Below, piece by piece: positions 7,325-13,498 of a DNA stretch of 17,478 nucleotides. The position numbers and the translations under genes are program-made. The notes under the pieces were generated by a model. That model did not search any database. It was not told where the DNA came from and saw nothing but the letters and a program-made list of their open reading frames with translations. The stretch is from an uncultured Megasphaera sp. (GTDB lineage Bacteria; Bacillota; Negativicutes; Veillonellales; Megasphaeraceae), in the NCBI GenBank assembly GCA_900554215.1, contig USGG01000039.1:1-17478 (forward strand). Reading direction: 5' to 3'. How positions within the stretch are numbered: the first letter of the stretch is position 1; each line of letters opens with the position of its first letter.

Positions 7325-8459
7325 ACACAAGCTCGCCGGCGATGACCGTCTGCTTCACGTGGAAATCGTTGCTGTCCAATACGACGACGTCGGCCTGCTT
7401 GCCTTCTTCCAGCGAGCCCAGGCGGTCGTACAGGCCCAAGTCCTTTGCCGGATTAGCTGAAGCCATGGCCACGACGTCAGGCAGGGACGCGCCGCTGTTG
7501 ATGAGGAAATTGAGCACGACCTGATTCATGACGGCTGTGCTTCCGGCCAGCGTACCGTCGGCCAAACGAGCCTGTCCGTCCTTGACGTATACGGCCTGGC
7601 CACCCAATTCCGATTCGCCGTCGCCCTGCAGGCAGGCCCGCATCGAATCGGTTACGAGAATAATGCCGTCGCGGCCTTTCAGCTGATAGGCCAGCTTCTG
7701 CGCCGCCGGATGGACATGCAGGTTGTCGCAGATCAACTCGCAGTGTACCTTCGGCGACAGCAGGGCCGCGCCGACGAGGCCGGGCTGCCGATGATGGAAG
7801 GGAGCCATGGCGTTGTACAGGTGCGTCGCATGGCACAGTCCGCCGGCATCGACGATTTCCATGACCTCTTCATACGTCGCCGCGCTGTGTCCCAGCGACA
7901 CGAGAATCTGATGATCCCGGCACTCCTTCAAAAAGCTTTTGTTCTTCAATACTTCCGGCGCTACGGTAATGATTTTCACGACGTCGGCATAGGGCGCAAT
8001 CCAGGAAAAATCGGGAGCGGCGAGGTATCCCGCCGCCTGGGCCCCCTTATAGTCTTCGCTCACGAAGGGTCCTTCCAGATGGGCGCCGAGAACCTGGGCG
8101 CCGCCCTGCTTGCCCATGGCCTGGCGGACGCGCTCCAGCGCCCCGGCCATCGCTTCCTTCGACTGGGTCATAGTCGTCGCCACGAAGGACGTGACGCCTG
8201 TAGCCGGCAGGGCCTTCCGCATCGTTTCCAAGGCCTGTCCGCCTTCGTCCATCACGTCGGCGCCGGCGCAGCCGTGAATGTGCTCGTTAATAAAGCCCGG
8301 CACGACGAAGCCGCCGTTGGCGTCAATCAATTCCGTGCACATGCCGGCGCGGAACTGGTGCCGCGGCACGATTTTCCATATGTCCTTTTCATACATCAGA
8401 ATATGTCCCGTTACGATTTCATTAGACAATACGAGTAATCCGTCAATAATCGCTTTCAT
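7305..8459 (-). CDS. nagA: N-acetylglucosamine-6-phosphate deacetylase
   Basis: A 384-residue cytoplasmic amidohydrolase that converts GlcNAc-6-phosphate to glucosamine-6-phosphate plus acetate. Family motifs are complete: metal site PGFINEHIHG (H60, H62), GAHLEGPF (E129), VSLGHS (H191), CHATHLYNAM (H210, H213), and VTDSMRA with the catalytic D271. The length is usual for NagA. The ATG at 8459 follows GGAG at about 8 nt. The gene starts the nagA-nagZ operon; no nagB is in the window. Upstream is a 418-bp region with DnaA boxes and inverted repeats, so its leader may be long and structured. Confidence 0.95.
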   Translation of the reverse strand: MKAIIDGLLVLSNEIVTGHILMYEKDIWKIVPRHQFRAGMCTELIDANGGFVVPGFINEHIHGCAGADVMDEGGQALETMRKALPATGVTSFVATTMTQSKEAMAGALERVRQAMGKQGGAQVLGAHLEGPFVSEDYKGAQAAGYLAAPDFSWIAPYADVVKIITVAPEVLKNKSFLKECRDHQILVSLGHSAATYEEVMEIVDAGGLCHATHLYNAMAPFHHRQPGLVGAALLSPKVHCELICDNLHVHPAAQKLAYQLKGRDGIILVTDSMRACLQGDGESELGGQAVYVKDGQARLADGTLAGSTAVMNQVVLNFLINSGASLPDVVAMASANPAKDLGLYDRLGSLEEGKQADVVVLDSNDFHVKQTVIAGELVYDELAK

Positions 8460-8539
8460 TTGTCTACTCCACTCCTACATATCAAATTCACTGCACACAT
8501 TGTGGATAACTGGAAAATTTCACAGCAAGAAAATTCCCG

Positions 8540-8594
8540 CACAGCCTGTATTTACCTGATATTTTCCCTTCCCTTCAGATATCCACAGGCTGTG
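8540..8594 (-). repeat. Perfect 10-bp inverted repeat in the nagA upstream region
   Basis: CACAGCCTGT (8540-8549) and ACAGGCTGTG (8585-8594) are perfect inverted arms 35 nt apart, with a smaller inner pairing (GATAT/ATATC). If transcribed towards nagA it would form a stable leader stem. It overlaps two imperfect DnaA boxes, so it may instead belong to the DnaA-binding region. Confidence 0.6.
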
Positions 8595-8794
8595 TGTAAA
8601 AATTATCCACAATTCATCGTCAGTTATGCACATTGTAAACAAGTCTTTACAAATTTCTGAAAACGGCGCAGCTATGCGGTTTTTATGTTAACGCAAACGC
8701 TTGTTTTCATAGCCTGGCGTCCAGTTATACACATTTTGCCCGCTTCATCCGCCAAGTTATGCACCGCCGCGGACGGCGTATTTTCGCCGTTTGC

Positions 8795-8841
8795 AAAAAA
8801 CATCCACATTCTAGCCACACCGCAGGGCACAGAATGTGGAT
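8795..8841 (-). terminator. Rho-independent terminator after the dinB-associated small gene
   Basis: AGAATGTGGAT (8831-8841) and ATCCACATTCT (8802-8812) are perfect 11-bp inverted arms. On the minus strand the hairpin is followed after one G by six T residues (8795-8800). It lies 37 nt beyond the stop of the small gene at 8878, so it should end the dinB operon. Confidence 0.85.
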
Positions 8842-8877
8842 ATCTTGTGGACATGTCGTTTTCCCTCTCGTTTCGCC

Positions 8878-9168
8878 TTACCCTTCGACAGGGCGGCTCC
8901 AGTCGACGTGGACACCCAGAGCCAGCCAGATATAGCACAAGGCTAATTTCAGCGACTCTACGTCGTCCGTCGGCACGACGCTGACCGTTTCGTAGTACGA
9001 TAAATCCGTAAAACGGTGCAGGGGCCGTTCCGTCGTCAAGTACTCCCGGACCTTGGCATTGATGTCTTCGTCGTTCAGATGGACGCCCAGCTCCTTCGTT
9101 TCCGTATCGTATTCGATGTATCCGTTGTTGTTGTCTCCCGTATGGGCTGCTACTTTAAAAATCGCCAT
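8878..9168 (-). CDS. Small conserved-looking protein of unknown function downstream of dinB
   Basis: A 96-residue protein I do not recognise. It has no signal peptide or membrane segment. It is acidic, and its middle (YETVSVVPTDDVESLKLALCYIWLALGVHVDWS) looks like an ordered alpha/beta domain. The start is the ATG at 9166-9168, 8 nt after GAGGAG; an in-frame GTG three codons upstream lies inside that spacing. The gene follows dinB by 33 nt with no terminator between, so the two are probably co-transcribed. A terminator at 8795-8841 closes the pair. Confidence 0.8.
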   Translation of the reverse strand: MAIFKVAAHTGDNNNGYIEYDTETKELGVHLNDEDINAKVREYLTTERPLHRFTDLSYYETVSVVPTDDVESLKLALCYIWLALGVHVDWSRPVEG

Positions 9169-9201
9169 GATATACACTCCTCGTTTATAGTATATGGTGC
9201 T

Positions 9202-10377
9202 TTAGTCTTTTTCATGAGACATTTCCCATAAAAATCCCTTCATGATAGCCTGGCGGCCAAACCGCTTCTGCAGCTTGTCGATGGCCTCGGCTACCTTGGC
9301 CTTCGTTTCCGAATCGTCGGAAAATAAATCGCACTGTACCTGCAGGGGCTGCAGCTGGCTGACGGACAATCCCAGCAGCCGGATAGGCTCTGCACCGCTA
9401 CATTTATTGTACAGCCGCTTGGCCGAGAAATACAGCTGCTCTTCCGAGCAGGTCCCCATGCCGTCGATCGTCAGGGACCGCGTAATGGTGCGGAACGAGG
9501 CGAAGCGTACTTTGATCGTAATCGTCCGCCCCATCAGATGATTCTGCCGCAGCCGCCACGATACCTCGTTGGCCAGCAGGCGGAACTGCTCGTCCACTTC
9601 ATCGTCGCTGACCAAATCGTGAGCATAGGTATGCTCGTTGCCGACGGATTGGGGACGGCGGCTGACCTCCAAAGGCCGGTTGTCCTTGCCCAACGCCAGG
9701 TCGTGCAGCCGATGAGCCTGATTGCCGACAATGGGCATCAGCGCCTCCGGACCGGCAGCGGCGACGTCGCCGATCGTATGAAATCCAGCCCGCCGCAGGG
9801 CCTGCTCCGTCACCTTGCCGACACCCCACAGGCGGCTCACCGGCAGGGGCGCCAGGATGTCCCGTTCCTCGCCGTAAGGAATCCACATCAGCCCGTCGGG
9901 CTTTTTCAAGTCCGACGCCAGTTTGGCCAAAAATTTATTCGGCCCGATGCCGGCCGAGGCGACGAGGCCCGTCGTCCGCCGGATATCCTGCTTGACCGCC
10001 TTGGCAATGTCGACGATATTGGGATATTTCAGTCCCATGCCCGACACATCCAAAAAAGCTTCGTCCAGCGCCAGGGGCTCTACGAAGGGCGAGTAATGGG
10101 ACAGGATGAGCCGAATCTGATGAGAAATACGCCGGTAATGGGACATGCGCACCGGCAGGAACACGCCGTCCGGGCAAAGCCTGCGGGCCAGCTTCATGCT
10201 CATGGCCGAATGCACGCCGAACTGCCGCGCCTCATACGACGCCGTCGCGACGACGCCGCGTCCCGTCAGTCCGCCGACGATGACCGGCATCCCCCGCAGG
10301 GCCGGATTGTCCCGCTGCTCGATAGACGCGTAAAACGCGTCCATATCGACGTGCATGATCCAACGTACCGTCGTCAT
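9202..10377 (-). CDS. dinB: DNA polymerase IV (Y-family translesion polymerase)
   Basis: A 391-residue Y-family polymerase that copies past DNA lesions. The catalytic carboxylates are present: D11 and D13 in HVDMDAFYASIE, and D105-E106 in LALDEAFLDVS. Also visible are the finger motif YEARQFGVHSAMS, the Y-family motif SAGIGPNKFLAKLASDLKKPDG, a thumb helix-hairpin-helix (LWGVGKVTEQALRRAG) and a little-finger domain. QCDLF near residue 354 fits the beta-clamp binding motif. Length is usual for the family. The ATG follows AAGGAGG. No clear LexA-type operator is visible upstream, so SOS control cannot be claimed. Confidence 0.96.
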   Translation of the reverse strand: MTTVRWIMHVDMDAFYASIEQRDNPALRGMPVIVGGLTGRGVVATASYEARQFGVHSAMSMKLARRLCPDGVFLPVRMSHYRRISHQIRLILSHYSPFVEPLALDEAFLDVSGMGLKYPNIVDIAKAVKQDIRRTTGLVASAGIGPNKFLAKLASDLKKPDGLMWIPYGEERDILAPLPVSRLWGVGKVTEQALRRAGFHTIGDVAAAGPEALMPIVGNQAHRLHDLALGKDNRPLEVSRRPQSVGNEHTYAHDLVSDDEVDEQFRLLANEVSWRLRQNHLMGRTITIKVRFASFRTITRSLTIDGMGTCSEEQLYFSAKRLYNKCSGAEPIRLLGLSVSQLQPLQVQCDLFSDDSETKAKVAEAIDKLQKRFGRQAIMKGFLWEMSHEKD

Positions 10378-10762
10378 AGGCTCCTCCTTTTCGTCTTCTC
10401 TCTGTAAGTATTATACATCCTTTTGTCTCTGTAAAACAGAATCGTATCCATATTAAATTTTCCCACAAAAACCTGCGCCTGTCCACAGCCTGCGCTTAAA
10501 ATCTCAGCATATCCCGCCGAAGTGACGAAATTCGGAAGGAATCGAAGGCAACCGTATTCTATTCTCTTTTGAAATTACCGTTATGCGTCATATCAGGACA
10601 ACATTGCTAAACTGCGCATAAAATAGGGCTTTGTGGTATAAAATAATAAAATGAAAAAGGCATGAAATGACATGTTAGATATATCATTTTTGACGATTTT
10701 TTGACGAAAACAGGAGCCAGACATATGAAAGCCGGCTCCTGTTTTCGCTTTTATTTTTGGTG
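10378..10762. other. 385-bp gene-free junction between host dinB and the prophage
   Basis: It contains a dinB -10 element (TATAAT on the minus strand, 10410-10415), AT-rich DNA around 10610-10700, a tandem 10-mer TTTTTGACGA at 10687-10696 and 10698-10707, and the prophage terminator at 10706-10746. I see no tRNA, tmRNA or ORF with a ribosome binding site. The junction of host and phage DNA, and thus an att site, is most likely here but cannot be fixed without the other end. Confidence 0.55.
10706..10746. terminator. Strong bidirectional terminator closing the prophage cassette
   Basis: GAAAACAGGAGCC (10706-10718) and GGCTCCTGTTTTC (10734-10746) are perfect 13-bp inverted arms with a 15-base loop. 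The plus side runs into GCTTTTATTTTT and the minus side into GTCAAAAAATCG. The last prophage gene stops 17 nt away at 10763. Confidence 0.9.
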
Positions 10763-11218
10763 CTATTCAAGATCATGCGTCCATACATAAACTTCCAACG
10801 CTTTATCTGCCGGGGCGTCTACGTCGTTTAAATACGCATCGGCCATGCGGACATACATGGATTGGTCTGCCCCCAACACTTTTCCGTAATCACTGTACAT
10901 CATATTGAGTACATAGTACCAGTCATAGGCATTGCATTTCAAGCCGAACTGATTTCGCAATGCTTCTGTCTGTTCAAAAGTCCATCTGCCGCCTTTCGTG
11001 CCGTCAGCATTATCCATACCGGCAACGGCCTTTTTAGCCAGCACCTCACAAAAATGACCGCCATAAAAAGCTTTATGCATTTTCATGAAAGCTCTTTTAT
11101 ACTCGTTTGGACATTCGTGTTTAAGCATTTTGGCCATGTCGGCAACAACGCTTTCCAACACATCCGCTTTAGTTGGATCATTTTTTATCAAGGCACAAAG
11201 TTTTGCTATACCGACCAT
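10763..11218 (-). CDS. Prophage protein of unknown function, gut-phage-type small protein
   Basis: A 151-residue soluble-looking, largely helical protein without signal or membrane segments. Its C-terminal part (DWYYVLNMMYSDYGKVLG, MYVRMADAYLNDVDAPADK) resembles a family I recall from many gut phage genomes, where it has no known function. The ATG follows AGGAGG at 8 nt. It is the last gene of the terminal cassette, 15 nt after the jelly-roll gene, and is closed by the terminator at 10706-10746. Confidence 0.82.
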   Translation of the reverse strand: MVGIAKLCALIKNDPTKADVLESVVADMAKMLKHECPNEYKRAFMKMHKAFYGGHFCEVLAKKAVAGMDNADGTKGGRWTFEQTEALRNQFGLKCNAYDWYYVLNMMYSDYGKVLGADQSMYVRMADAYLNDVDAPADKALEVYVWTHDLE

Positions 11219-11233
11219 GACGCATACCTCCTT

Positions 11234-11656
11234 TTACGCCAGCTTAACTACAGTCACGACAACGTTATTTACAGTCGCCGCTACATTTAAAAGCTGTATC
11301 TGCAGCATCGTACTGTTGTTGACGCATCGGCAGGACGGAGGAACATCAATAATAGCGGAAAAAGCAATATTAGATATATCGCCGACAGTCAACGTGGCGC
11401 CGCCCTCTGCTCCCGGAATGACGGCACCGTTGCGCAACAATTGTAAAATGCCTTCTCCGGCATCTGTTCCTAAAACTTCAGAACTCACATTGATCTGATA
11501 TAATCCGCAATTTAAATGAATCGCATTGCTACCATTTGTAAAATTGATGCTGCACCCGGTCTTACTAGACGCCGTATATTCCAAGAAACCATTTACCGGT
11601 ATGGTTTGCGGCGCCGTATTGATAGCCATTAATGTAGATTTACGATTGCATACCAT
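11234..11656 (-). CDS. Prophage BclA-C-like/TNF-like jelly-roll protein, probable virion surface protein
   Basis: A 140-residue beta-rich protein. The pattern NGFLEYTASS, NAIHLNCGLYQINVSSEVLG, GILQLLRNGAVIPG, ISNIAFSAIIDVPP, MLQIQLLNVAATVNNVVVTVVKLA matches the C-terminal jelly-roll of BclA-like exosporium proteins and of phage decoration or tail-tip proteins. Such domains usually trimerise. The start chosen is the ATG at 11656, 7 nt after AAGGAGG; the 23 upstream in-frame codons cross an intergenic hairpin and are not coding. It is probably exposed on the virion, or on the lysogen; the structural fold is inferred from pattern alone. Confidence 0.8.
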   Translation of the reverse strand: MVCNRKSTLMAINTAPQTIPVNGFLEYTASSKTGCSINFTNGSNAIHLNCGLYQINVSSEVLGTDAGEGILQLLRNGAVIPGAEGGATLTVGDISNIAFSAIIDVPPSCRCVNNSTMLQIQLLNVAATVNNVVVTVVKLA

Positions 11657-11688
11657 AGTAATTCCTCCTTTTTCATACAATATAAAAT

Positions 11689-11710
11689 AGGGACGGCCTG
11701 CACCGTCCCT
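11689..11710 (-). terminator. Hairpin between two cassette genes
   Basis: AGGGACGG (11689-11696) and CCGTCCCT (11703-11710) form a perfect 8-bp stem with a six-base loop. On the minus strand it is followed by ATTTTATATTG. It lies between the Trp/Gly/Cys-rich gene and the jelly-roll gene, so it may terminate partially and set the ratio of the two products. Confidence 0.7.
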
Positions 11711-11743
11711 AACAAGTGCAGTCAATGCACACCTATTCTCGTA

Positions 11744-12442
11744 CTAGCAAGCGCATCCACCGTAGCAAGCATTGGCCGCAGACTGGTACGGACTGCATGT
11801 CACGTAAGCTGGCTGCGGAAATGGCCGTAAAACATGGATGAGATTAGCGCTTTGAGCCTGCTGGCTTAACTGGAAGTTCGCCGTCTGAAGCTGACGATCC
11901 CGTTCTTCCAAGCGGTCGCGTAAATCCTGCATTTGATTTGCCGTAATCAGCGCGCGGGTAGCTTCACCTTCGGCGTGAATTGCTGTCGTAATTTCGCAAG
12001 TATTGCGATAATTTTCTGCTCGCACCGCGTCGATATTCCGGTTTGTTTCGCAACAGCACTGCTGCGCCGCAAACCGGTTAGCCGTAATAGCTTCGCTGAG
12101 CTGATACCGGCTTTCAAGCACTTCGCGGCCATTCTGATTAAATCCTTGAAGCATAGTCGCATTTTGCGCGTAAAAGCCATCGCACATCCCATTTGCCAGG
12201 CCGCGGATACCATTCTTGATATCGTTGTAAGCAAATTCATTTGCTACCTGGTCACGAGTCATGCTGCCGTTTGCAAACGTTGCTGCCATGTCAAAACCTC
12301 CGCCGCGGTTCCAGTTGTTGCCCCAGCCGCCGCATCCGCATAAAGCAAAAATAAGAAACATCCAGATCCAACCGCCGTTTCCCCAGTTATTGCCATCATT
12401 ATTGACGGCATACACCGGTGTTAAACCTCCGCCTTCCATCAT
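11744..12442 (-). CDS. Prophage Trp/Gly/Cys-rich membrane-associated protein of a recurrent gut-phage family
   Basis: A 232-residue protein. Residues 18-50 are a Gly/Trp/Asn-rich region around one hydrophobic helix (WIWMFLIFALCGCGG). Residues 60-130 are a helical region ending in the triple cysteine QCCCETNRNIDAV (C129-C131), and residues 140-200 are a long helix (ATRALITANQMQDLRDRLEE, RQLQTANFQLSQQAQSANL). A Cys-rich tail follows (C216, C226, C230, C232). I recognise this layout from many gut Firmicute phages, where it remains unnamed. The ATG follows AAAGGAGG at about 8 nt. A membrane or virion role is possible; the eleven or so cysteines suggest disulfides or metal binding outside the cytoplasm. 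Confidence 0.82.
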   Translation of the reverse strand: MMEGGGLTPVYAVNNDGNNWGNGGWIWMFLIFALCGCGGWGNNWNRGGGFDMAATFANGSMTRDQVANEFAYNDIKNGIRGLANGMCDGFYAQNATMLQGFNQNGREVLESRYQLSEAITANRFAAQQCCCETNRNIDAVRAENYRNTCEITTAIHAEGEATRALITANQMQDLRDRLEERDRQLQTANFQLSQQAQSANLIHVLRPFPQPAYVTCSPYQSAANACYGGCAC

Positions 12443-12486
12443 GTTGCATTCCTCCTTTGCAAATAAAGTTTTATCTATAAGCCTAT

Positions 12487-12717
12487 TTACGGCTTATATC
12501 CGAATTGATTAAGCATAGCGTCAATATTAACTCCACGTTCTTTAGCCATATTTCGCGCAATCATTTCTAATTGCTGCGGATTTTTTCCTTGCATCATTTG
12601 CTGCAGATTTGAAAAAGCAGGATTCCCGCCGAACATTTGCTGCATCATCGCTATCGGGTTAGGGTTGCCCTGCAGCATTTGAAACATTTGCATTAGATTG
12701 GGCTGTGGCATCATCAT
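12487..12717 (-). CDS. Prophage Met/Gln/Asn-rich small protein, overlaps the preceding gene
   Basis: A 76-residue protein rich in Met, Gln and Asn in its first 50 residues (MMMPQPNLMQMFQMLQGNP, then MMQQMFGGNPAFSNLQQMMQ). A helical end follows (NPQQLEMIARNMAKERGVNIDAML). The C-terminal pattern recurs in small gut-phage proteins without assigned function. The ATG follows AGGAGG at 8 nt. The first 59 nt lie inside the end of the preceding gene in another frame, so translation is probably coupled. The start could be any of three consecutive ATGs. Confidence 0.8.
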   Translation of the reverse strand: MMMPQPNLMQMFQMLQGNPNPIAMMQQMFGGNPAFSNLQQMMQGKNPQQLEMIARNMAKERGVNIDAMLNQFGYKP

Positions 12718-13108
12718 TTTTTATTCCTCCTGTCACGTTTCCTAACATATGTTCGATATTAGTTATCCGTTCAGCAAGCATATTTACTGATTGTATATCA
12801 GCGTATTGCTGCTGAACGGGCTGTGCAGGTTGCAGCCGATACTCAAGTACAACGGCGCTTCCCGTATTCATATCAATATATTTTGCATATATTGTATTTT
12901 GTGCCGGGCAAGGGAAATATGTCGCCGAGCCGTCAAAATCGATCTGCGCCGCCCGTACTTCGTCGATACTGGATACTTGCCTGCCTTTCAGCATAGACGG
13001 ATACATGCTCTGCGCCATGGGATAGGACTGCTGCCCCGTTCTTCCCGGAACCGGACTGTAAAAGCTGTTAGGATTAGGTCCGTATGTATTAGGTCCATAA
13101 GTATACAT
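12659..13108 (-). CDS. Prophage Tyr/Pro/Asn-rich protein, first gene of the terminal cassette
   Basis: A 149-residue protein. The N-terminus (about 1-40) is a low-complexity Tyr/Pro/Asn/Gly stretch. The centre (SSIDEVRAAQIDFDGSATYF, then CPAQNTIYAKYIDMNTG and AVVLEYRL) looks like a small beta domain seen in gut-phage proteins. It ends with a predicted helix (SVNMLAERITNIEHMLG) and a disordered tail. No function is known to me. The start chosen is the ATG at 13108, 8 nt after GGTGG; GTG codons upstream fall within the ribosome binding site. It sits 37 nt downstream of the cassette promoter. Confidence 0.8.
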   Translation of the reverse strand: MYTYGPNTYGPNPNSFYSPVPGRTGQQSYPMAQSMYPSMLKGRQVSSIDEVRAAQIDFDGSATYFPCPAQNTIYAKYIDMNTGSAVVLEYRLQPAQPVQQQYADIQSVNMLAERITNIEHMLGNVTGGIKNDDATAQSNANVSNAAGQP

Positions 13109-13144
13109 GCGATACACCACCTTTCACTACTCATGCTTTATATG

Positions 13145-13173
13145 TTTATAGTAAACCCATTTCACACTGTTAA
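13145..13173 (-). promoter_or_regulatory. Promoter of the terminal prophage cassette
   Basis: On the minus strand TTAACA (13168-13173) and TATAAA (13145-13150) are separated by exactly 17 nt, upstream of the Tyr/Pro-rich gene. It lies between the terminator at 13206-13233 and the cassette, so the five genes can be transcribed independently of the lysis operon, possibly in the lysogen. Confidence 0.65.
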
Positions 13174-13205
13174 AATTGACATTTAATAACGCAAAAATAA
13201 CAAAC

Positions 13206-13233
13206 AAAAGAGGCCTTGCTGCAGGCCTCTTTT
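13206..13233. terminator. Terminator ending the prophage lysis operon
   Basis: AAAAGAGGCCT (13206-13216) and AGGCCTCTTTT (13223-13233) form a perfect 11-bp stem with loop TGCTGC. On the minus strand the stem is followed by GTTTGTTATTTTTG, a good T-rich tail. It lies 17 nt after the stop of the sigma-like gene. Confidence 0.9.
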
Positions 13234-13249
13234 ATCTGCATTTTATTGG

Positions 13250-13486
13250 TTATTTCATGAAAATCATCGCAATCCGATCATATATCTTGGATAATTCACA
13301 GCTGATACGTTCCTTGCACAATGACATTTCAATGCCAATGCGTAAGTTATCAAATCCGTTTATATGCTTCAAGATAAGTATATCCCGCTGCTTAGGCGTC
13401 AATTTTAACTCGTCAATTACTTGTTTAAACTTTGATTTCGACAAATTGTCTAACCATTGCCTTGCTTCCTTTCTGCTAGATTTCAT
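13250..13486 (-). CDS. Small sigma-70 region-4-like helix-turn-helix protein of the prophage
   Basis: A 78-residue basic protein. Residues about 25-75 (LTPKQRDILILKHINGFDNL, IGIEMSLCKERISCELSKIY) follow the sigma-70 region-4 helix-turn-helix pattern, in which LTPKQRDILIL begins the domain. There is no region 2, so it is not a full sigma factor. It could be an ArpU/late-regulator-like activator or an anti-termination-type factor. The ATG follows GGGGGT at 5-6 nt. It is the last gene of the lysis operon, immediately before the terminator. Confidence 0.75.
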   Translation of the reverse strand: MKSSRKEARQWLDNLSKSKFKQVIDELKLTPKQRDILILKHINGFDNLRIGIEMSLCKERISCELSKIYDRIAMIFMK

Positions 13487-13498
13487 GAAATACCCCCA

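Larger units (their letters stand above)
8460..8877. other. 418-bp gene-free region with a DnaA-box cluster (oriC-like or DnaA-titrating site)
   Basis: Four perfect TTATNCACA boxes occur: 8501-8509 (minus strand, TTATCCACA), 8603-8611 (TTATCCACA), 8624-8632 (TTATGCACA) and 8725-8733 (TTATACACA). One-mismatch boxes lie at 8579-8587 (ATATCCACA), 8591-8599 (minus, TTACACACA) and 8757-8765 (TTATGCACC). An AT-rich stretch (about 8633-8660) with the inverted repeat TTGTAAA/TTTACAA follows the 8603/8624 pair. Chance expectation for a TTATNCACA match on either strand in 420 bp is about 0.01, so four is a strong signal. Function could be replication initiation, DnaA titration or reactivation, or DnaA control of nagA. 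No dnaA, dnaN or rpmH is in the window. Confidence 0.75.

Noticed and set aside
7710..8438. 242-codon plus-strand ORF antisense to nagA
   Set aside because: Shadow of the NagA frame, which carries all catalytic motifs; the antisense product shows none.
8802..8854. Additional DnaA-like boxes (TGTGGATAT, TGTGGACAT, ATCCACA)
   Set aside because: Two of them are the arms of the rho-independent terminator of the dinB operon, and the third has two mismatches, so I do not count them as DnaA boxes.
9538..10407. 289-codon plus-strand ORF antisense to dinB
   Set aside because: Shadow of the strongly supported dinB frame; low-complexity Arg/Gln/His-rich product and no ribosome binding site.
10378..10450. 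LexA/SOS operator upstream of dinB
   Set aside because: Only CTGTTTTACAG with three-base spacing is present, which fits neither the Gram-positive nor the proteobacterial LexA consensus.
10378..10762. tRNA or tmRNA 3' end as prophage integration site
   Set aside because: No cloverleaf, CCA end or T-loop sequence could be found on either strand.
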